The position numbers were made by a program, and so were the translations under genes. From assembly GCA_965649825.1 (NCBI GenBank), contig OZ287694.1, positions 2,509,696-2,573,695 on the forward strand: DNA of 64,000 nucleotides. Reading direction: 5' to 3'. Under the pieces are notes generated by a model that made no database searches, was not told where the DNA came from, and worked only from the letters and a program-made list of their open reading frames with translations. Positions 56,801 to 64,000 of the stretch are shown piece after piece; the stretch's first letter is position 1, and each line of letters begins with the position of its first letter. Source of the DNA: Penicillus capitatus. Lineage: Eukaryota > Chlorophyta.

Positions 56801-57741
56801 GGCGACACGGTCCAGCGAGGGTGGGAATGTGTCGGCGGGGTCGAGTGGATGCCGACGGACCCTTGGTTGGAGCCCGACGGCGGCGTGCTCGGGCTGTGGC
56901 GCGACCTTTCCGGATTCGACATTTCGGCAGATTGCGGCCGACGGAGGGCCCACCGTCGGCAATCTTCGACGCAGACGGGTGCGGGACGCCTCGGGACACA
57001 CCGCGGATGCCGATCACCGGAGGCTCGTTTGGCTTTGGGCGGTGTCGTACGGAGTTGAAATCGTGGCGGTTACGTCGCATCAGGTGTAACCTGGCCTGTC
57101 AGTACGATCTGGAAGTGCACGACGACGCCGGCGACACGGTCCAGCGAGGGTGGGAATGTGTCGGCGGGGTCGAGTGGATGCCGACGGACCCTTGGTTGGA
57201 GCCCGACGGCGGCGTGCTCGGGCTGTGGCGCGACCTTTCCGGATTCGACATTTCGGCAGATTGCGGCCGACGGAGGGCCCACCGTCGGCAGACTACAACG
57301 CAGACGGGTGCGGGACGCCTCGGGACACACCGCGGATGCCGATCACCGGAGGTTCGTTTGGCTTTGGGCGGTGTCGTACTTGGTTGAAATCGAGGCCGTT
57401 ACGTCGCATCAGGTGTAACCTGGCCTGTCAGTACGATCTGGAAGTGCACGACGACGCCGGCGACACGGTCGAGCGAGGGCGGGGATGGGTCGGCGGGGTC
57501 GAGTGGATGCCGACGGACCCAAGTTTGGCGACCGACGGCGGCGTCCTCGGGCTGTGGCGCGGCCTTTCCGGATTCGACATTTCGGCACACTGCGGCCGAC
57601 GGAGGGCCCACCGTCGGCAGTCTTCGACGCAGACGGGTGCGGGACGCCTCGGGACACGCCGCGGATGCCGATCGGTGGAGGCTCGTTTGGCTTTGGGCGG
57701 TGTCGTACGGGGTTGAAATCGTGGCCGTTACGTCGCATCAG

Positions 57742-59057
57742 GTGTAACCTGGCCTGTCAGTACGATCCGGAAGTGCACGACGACGCCGGCGACACGGTCC
57801 AGCGAGGGTGGGAATGTGTCGGCGGGGTCGAGTGGATGCCGACGGACCCAAGTTTGGAGCCCGACGGCGGCGTTCTCGGGCTGTGGCGCGGCCTTTCCGG
57901 ATTCGACATTTCGGCAGATTGCGGCCGACGGAGGGCCCACCGTCGGCAGTCTTCGACGCAGACGGGTGCGGGACGCCTCGGGACACACCGCGGATGCCAA
58001 TCGGTGGAGGCTCGTTTGGCTTTGGGCGGTGTCGTACTTGGTTGAAATCGTGGCGGTTACGTCGCATCAGGTGTAACCTGGCCTGTCAGTACGATCCGGA
58101 AGTGCACGACGACGCCGGCGACACGGTCCAGCGAGGGTGGGGATGGGTCGGCGGGGTCGAGTGGATGCCGACGGACCCAAGTTTGGCGACCGACGGCGGC
58201 GTCCTCGGGCTGTGGCGCGGCCTTTCCGGATTCGACATTTCGGCACACTGCGGCACACGGAGGGCCCACCGTCGGCAGACTACAACGCAGACGGGTGCGG
58301 GACGCCTCGGGACACACCGCGGATGCCAATCGGTGCAAGCTCGTTTGGCTTTGGGCGGTGTCGTACTTGGTTGAAATCGTGGCCGTTACGTCGCATCAGG
58401 TGTAACCTGGCCTGTCAGTACGATCTGGAAGTGCACGATGACGCCGGCGACACGGTCCAGCGAGGGTGGGGATGTGTCGGCGGGGTCGAGTGGATGCCGA
58501 CGGACCATTGGTTGGAGCCCGACGGCGGCGTCCTCTGGCCGTGGCGCGGCCTTTCCGGATTCGACATTTCGGCACACTGCGGCACACGGAGGGCCCACCG
58601 TCGGCAGTCTTCGACGCAGACGGGTGCGGGACGCCTCGGGACACGCCGCGGATGCCAATCGGTGGAGGCTCGTTTGGCTTTGGGCGGTGTCGTACTTGGT
58701 TGAAATCGTGGCGGTTACGTCGCATCAGGTGTAACCTGGCCTGTCAGTACGATCTGGAAGTGCACGACGACGCCGGCGACACGGTCGAGCGAGGGCGGGG
58801 ATGGGTCGGCGGGGTCGAGTGGATGCCGACGGACCCTTGGTTGGAGCCCGACGGCGGCGTCCTCGGGCTGTGGCGCGGCCTTTCCGGATTCGACATTTCG
58901 GCACTCTGCGGCCGACGGAGGGCCGACCGTCGGCAGTCTTCGACGCAGACGGGTGCGGGACGCCTCGGGACACGCCGCGGATGCCGATCGGTGCAAGCTC
59001 GTTTGGCTTTGGGCGGTGTCGTACGGAGTTGAAATCGTGGCGGTTACGTCGCATCAG
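57742..59057 (+). repeat. Four-monomer block duplicated at 60374-61689
   Basis: By eye and by translation in every frame, these four consecutive monomers are the same as 60374-61689, 2,632 bp (8 monomers) downstream. Flanking monomers differ. Confidence 0.8.
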
Positions 59058-60373
59058 GTGTAACCTGGCCTGTCAGTACGATCCGGAAGTGCACGACGAC
59101 GCCGGCGAGACGGTCGAGCGAGGGCGGGGATGTGTCGGCGGGGTCGAGTGGATGCTGTAGGACCCTTGGTTGGAGCCCGACGGCGGCGTCCTCGGGCTGT
59201 GGCGCGGCCTTACCGGATTCGACATTTCGGCACACTGCGGCCGACGGAGGGCCCACCGTCGGCAGTCTTCGACGCAGACGGGTGCGGGACGCCTCGGGAC
59301 ACGCCGCGGATGCCGATCGGTGGAGGCTCGTTTGGCTCTGGGCGGTGTCGTACTTGGTTGAAATCGTGGCCGTTACGTCGCATCAGGTGTAACCTGGCCT
59401 GTCAGTACGATCCGGAAGTGCACGACGACGCCGGCGACACGGTCCAGCGAGGACGGGGATGGGTCGGCGGGGTCGAGTGGATGCCGACGGACCCTTGGTT
59501 GGAGCCCGACGGCGGCGTCCTCGGGCTGTGGCGCGGCCTTTCCGGATTCGACATTTCGGCACACTGCGGCCGACGGAGGGCCCACCGTCGGCAGACTACA
59601 ACGCAGACGGGTGCGGGACGCCTCGGGACACGCCGCGGATGCCGATCGGTGGAGGCTCGTTTGGCTCTGGGCGGTGTCGTACGGGGTTGAAATCGTGGCC
59701 GTTACGTCGCATCAGGTGTAACCTGGCCTGTCAGTACGATCCGGAAGTGCACGACGACGCCGGCGAGACGGTCGAGCGAGGGCGGGGATGTGTCGGCGGG
59801 GTCGAGTGGATGCTGTAGGACCCTTGGTTGGAGCCCGACGGCGGCGTCCTCGGGCTGTGGCGCGGCCTTACCGGATTCGACATTTCGGCACACTGCGGCC
59901 GACGGAGGGCCCACCGTCGGCAGTCTTCGACGCAGACGGGTGCGGGACGCCTCGGGACACGCCGCGGATGCCGATCGCCGGAGGCTCGTTTGGCTCTGGG
60001 CGGTGTCGTACTTGGTTGAAATCGTGGCGGTTACGTCGCATCAGGTGTAACCTGGCCTGTCAGTACGATCCGGAAGTGCACGACGACGCCGGCGACACGG
60101 TCCAGCGAGGGTGGGGATGGGTCGGCGGGGTCGAGTGGATGCCGACGGACCCTTGGTTGGAGCCCGACGGCGGCGTCCTCGGGCTGTGGCGCGGCCTTTC
60201 CGGATTCGACATTTCGGCACACTGCGGCCGACGGAGGGCCGACCGTCGGCAGTCTTCGACGCAGACGGGTGCGGGACGCCTCGGGACACGCCGCGGATGC
60301 CGATCGGTGGAGGCTCGTTTGGCTTTGGGCGGTGTCGTACGGGGTTGAAATCGTGGCCGTTACGTCGCATCAG

Positions 60374-61689
60374 GTGTAACCTGGCCTGTCAGTACGATCC
60401 GGAAGTGCACGACGACGCCGGCGACACGGTCCAGCGAGGGTGGGAATGTGTCGGCGGGGTCGAGTGGATGCCGACGGACCCAAGTTTGGAGCCCGACGGC
60501 GGCGTTCTCGGGCTGTGGCGCGGCCTTTCCGGATTCGACATTTCGGCAGATTGCGGCCGACGGAGGGCCCACCGTCGGCAGTCTTCGACGCAGACGGGTG
60601 CGGGACGCCTCGGGACACACCGCGGATGCCAATCGGTGGAGGCTCGTTTGGCTTTGGGCGGTGTCGTACTTGGTTGAAATCGTGGCGGTTACGTCGCATC
60701 AGGTGTAACCTGGCCTGTCAGTACGATCCGGAAGTGCACGACGACGCCGGCGACACGGTCCAGCGAGGGTGGGGATGGGTCGGCGGGGTCGAGTGGATGC
60801 CGACGGACCCAAGTTTGGCGACCGACGGCGGCGTCCTCGGGCTGTGGCGCGGCCTTTCCGGATTCGACATTTCGGCACACTGCGGCACACGGAGGGCCCA
60901 CCGTCGGCAGACTACAACGCAGACGGGTGCGGGACGCCTCGGGACACACCGCGGATGCCAATCGGTGCAAGCTCGTTTGGCTTTGGGCGGTGTCGTACTT
61001 GGTTGAAATCGTGGCCGTTACGTCGCATCAGGTGTAACCTGGCCTGTCAGTACGATCTGGAAGTGCACGATGACGCCGGCGACACGGTCCAGCGAGGGTG
61101 GGGATGTGTCGGCGGGGTCGAGTGGATGCCGACGGACCATTGGTTGGAGCCCGACGGCGGCGTCCTCTGGCCGTGGCGCGGCCTTTCCGGATTCGACATT
61201 TCGGCACACTGCGGCACACGGAGGGCCCACCGTCGGCAGTCTTCGACGCAGACGGGTGCGGGACGCCTCGGGACACGCCGCGGATGCCAATCGGTGGAGG
61301 CTCGTTTGGCTTTGGGCGGTGTCGTACTTGGTTGAAATCGTGGCGGTTACGTCGCATCAGGTGTAACCTGGCCTGTCAGTACGATCTGGAAGTGCACGAC
61401 GACGCCGGCGACACGGTCGAGCGAGGGCGGGGATGGGTCGGCGGGGTCGAGTGGATGCCGACGGACCCTTGGTTGGAGCCCGACGGCGGCGTCCTCGGGC
61501 TGTGGCGCGGCCTTTCCGGATTCGACATTTCGGCACTCTGCGGCCGACGGAGGGCCGACCGTCGGCAGTCTTCGACGCAGACGGGTGCGGGACGCCTCGG
61601 GACACGCCGCGGATGCCGATCGGTGCAAGCTCGTTTGGCTTTGGGCGGTGTCGTACGGAGTTGAAATCGTGGCGGTTACGTCGCATCAG
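60374..61689 (+). repeat. Second copy of the four-monomer block
   Basis: See 57742-59057; the spacing of exactly 8 monomers indicates unequal exchange within the array. Confidence 0.8.
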
Positions 61690-64000
61690 GTGTAACCTGG
61701 CCTGTCAGTACGATCCGGAAGTGCACGACGACGCCGGCGAGACGGTCGAGCGAGGGCGGGGATGTGTCGGCGGGGTCGAGTGGATGCTGTAGGACCCTTG
61801 GTTGGAGCCCGACGGCGGCGTCCTCGGGCTGTGGCGCGGCCTTACCGGATTCGACATTTCGGCACACTGCGGCCGACGGAGGGCCGACCGTCGGCAGTCT
61901 TCGACGCAGACGGGTGCGGGACGCCTCGGGACACGCCGCGGATGCCGATCGCCGGAGGCTCGTTTGGCTCTGGGCGGTGTCGTACTTGGTTGAAATCGTG
62001 GCCGTTACGTCGCATCAGGTGTAACCTGGCCTGTCAGTACGATCTGGAAGTGCACGACGACGCCGGCGACGCGGTCGAGCGAGGGCGGGGATGTGTCGGC
62101 GGGGTCGAGTGGATGCCGACGGACCCTTGGTTGGAGCCCGACGGCGGCGTCCTCGGGCTGTGGCGCGGCCTTTCCGGATTCGACATTTCGGCACACTGCG
62201 GCCGACGGCGGGCCCACCGTCGGCAGTCTTCGACGCAGACGGGTGCGGGACGCCTCGGGACACGCCGCGGATGCCGATCGCCGGAGGCTCGTTTGGCTCT
62301 GGGCGGTGTCGTACTTGGTTGAAATCGTGGCGGTCACGTCGCATCAGGTGTAACCTGGCCTGTCAGTACGATCTGGAAGTGCACGACGACGCCGGCGACA
62401 CGGTCCAGCGAGGGCGGGGATGTGTCGGCGGGGTCGAGTGGATGCCGACGGACCCTTGGTTGGAGCCCGACGGCGGCGTCCTCGGGCTGTGGCGCGGCCT
62501 TACCGGATTCGACATTTCGGCACTCTGCGGCCGACGGAGGGCCGACCGTCGGCAGTCTTCGACGCAGACGGGTGCGGGACGCCTCGGGACACGCCGCGGA
62601 TGCCGATCGGTGGAGGCTCGTTTGGCTCTGGGCGGTGTCGTACGGGGTTGAAATCGTGGCGGTCACGTCGCATCAGGTGTAACCTGGCCTGTCAGTACGA
62701 TCCGGAAGTGCACGACGACGCCGGCGACACGGTCCAGCGAGGGTGGGGATGGGTCGGCGGGGTCGAGTGGATGCCGACGGACCCTTGGTTGGAGCCCGAC
62801 GGCGGCGTCCTCGGGCTGTGGCGCGGCCTTTCCGGATACGACATTTCGGCACACTGCGGCCGACGGAGGGCCGACCGTCGGCAGTCTTCGACGCAGACGG
62901 GTGCGGGACGCCTCGGGACACGCCGCGGATGCCGATCGCCGGAGGCTCGTTTGGCTCTGGGCGGTGTCGTACGGGGTTGAAATCGTGGCGGTTACGTCGC
63001 ATCAGGTGTAACCTGGCCTGTCAGTACGATCCGGAAGTGCACGACGACGCCGGCGACGCGGTCGAGCGAGGGCGGGGATGTGTCGGCGGGGTCGAGTGGA
63101 TGCTGTAGGACCCTTGGTTGGAGCCCGACGGCGGCGTCCTCGGGCTGTGGCGCGGCCTTACCGGATTCGACATTTCGGCACACTGCGGCCGACGGAGGGC
63201 CCACCGTCGGCAGTCTTCGACGCAGACGGGTGCGGGACGCCTCGGGACACGCCGCGGATGCCGATCGCCGGAGGCTCGTTTGGCTCTGGGCGGTGTCGTA
63301 CTTGGTTGAAATCGTGGCGGTTACGTCGCATCAGGTGTAACCTGGCCTGTCAGTACGATCCGGAAGTGCACGACGACGCCGGCGACACGGTCCAGCGAGG
63401 GCGGGGATGGGTCGGCGGGGTCGAGTGGATGCCGACGGACCCTTGGTTGGAGCCCGACGGCGGCGTGCTCGGGCTGTGGCGCGACCTTACCGGATTCGAC
63501 ATTTCGGCAGATTGCGGCCGACGGAGGGCCCACCGTCGGCAGACTTCGACGCAGACGGGTGCGGGACGCCTCGGGACACACCGCGGATGCCGATCACCGG
63601 AGGCTCGTTTGGCTTTGGGCGGTGTCGTACTTGGTTGAAATCGTGGCCGTTACGTCGCATCAGGTGTAACCTGGCCTGTCAGTACGATCTGGAAGTGCAC
63701 GACGACGCCGGCGACACGGTCCAGCGAGGGTGGGAATGTGTCGGCGGGGTCGAGTGGATGCCGACGGACCCTTGGTTGGAGCCCGACGGCGGCGTGCTCG
63801 GGCTGTGGCGCGACCTTACCGGATTCGACATTTCGGCAGATTGCGGCCGACGGAGGGCCCACCGTCGGCAGACTTCGACGCAGACGGGTGCGGGACGCCT
63901 CGGGACACACCGCGGATGCCGATCACCGGAGGCTCGTTTGGCTTTGGGCGGTGTCGTACTTGGTTGAAATCGTGGCCGTTACGTCGCATCAGGTGTAACC

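Larger units (their letters stand above)
53801..64000 (+). repeat. 329-bp GC-rich satellite, 31 complete head-to-tail monomers, continuing past right edge
   Basis: Using GTGTAACCTG as the phase marker, monomers start at 53801, 54126, 54455, 54781, 55110 and then every 329 bp to 63664, with a 32nd beginning at 63993. Only the first (325 bp) and third (326 bp) deviate in length. Differences are scattered substitutions. The array is clearly more GC-rich than the gene region. All three plus frames and the minus strand contain ORFs of 86-188 codons, but 329 is not a multiple of three and substitutions do not respect any one frame, so I treat it as satellite DNA, perhaps centromeric, subtelomeric or heterochromatic. 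Confidence 0.95.

Noticed and set aside
53801-64000. Satellite array as a giant repeat protein or a run of 188-aa genes
   Set aside because: The 329-bp period shifts frame at every unit, and substitutions such as GGTGGGAATGTG to GGGCGGGGATGGG change residues freely in every frame.
53801-64000. CRISPR array
   Set aside because: Repeats abut with no unique spacers, are far too long, and the window is eukaryotic.

Overview
This is a gene-dense nuclear window from a microbial eukaryote. Almost every recognisable gene is broken into short exons by small GT-AG introns (about 37-75 nt where I could fix both ends), intergenic gaps are often under 250 bp, and genes lie on both strands. At least three genes point to a plastid or plastid-derived compartment: a plant/cyanobacterial-type geranylgeranyl diphosphate synthase with a transit-like leader, an IMPL1-type inositol/histidinol phosphatase family member with a basic leader, and a chalcone-isomerase-like protein with a plastid-like presequence. 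I therefore read the source as an alga or a plastid-derived protist with a compact genome; the sequence alone does not let me name the lineage.

Layout. 1-20.2 kb holds housekeeping genes: GGPP synthase (cut by the left edge), a membrane-anchored SDR, GAR formyltransferase (purN), a Gfo/Idh/MocA (dihydrodiol dehydrogenase-like) oxidoreductase, mitochondrial EF-G1, a PRP38-type splicing factor with an RS tail, a secreted Cys-rich/acidic protein, the diflavin reductase Tah18/NDOR1, a four-pass membrane protein, IMPL1, a small chromodomain protein, a COG0523/ZNG1 GTPase that ends in a WW-like module, and a CHI-like protein. 20.5-31.9 kb (minus) carries two large endosomal genes head to tail: WASH-complex strumpellin (WASHC5), then CORVET subunit VPS8, apparently overlapping by about 19 nt.

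33.8-39.0 kb (plus) is the most striking gene: about 1,740 aa with an all-helical N-terminal region, a NACHT-type P-loop NTPase and a C-terminal array of 13 exact-length 37-residue HEAT-like repeats, i.e. an NLR-like architecture. It is followed by a retroelement graveyard (39.5-53.7 kb): a Ty3-like element on the minus strand with near-identical 134/135-bp LTRs and a GATAT target duplication; a second, unrelated-looking Ty3-like family present as one truncated copy and one copy with identical 238-bp LTRs but a damaged interior; and a fragment with a LINE-ORF1-like protein. Both LTR families use the same 12-nt primer-binding site, and in family A and the truncated B copy the gag ATG overlaps it.

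53.8-64.0 kb is a GC-rich satellite: 31 complete head-to-tail monomers of 329 bp running off the right edge, with two monomer classes and a duplicated multi-monomer block. No rRNA, tRNA or CRISPR array was recognised.
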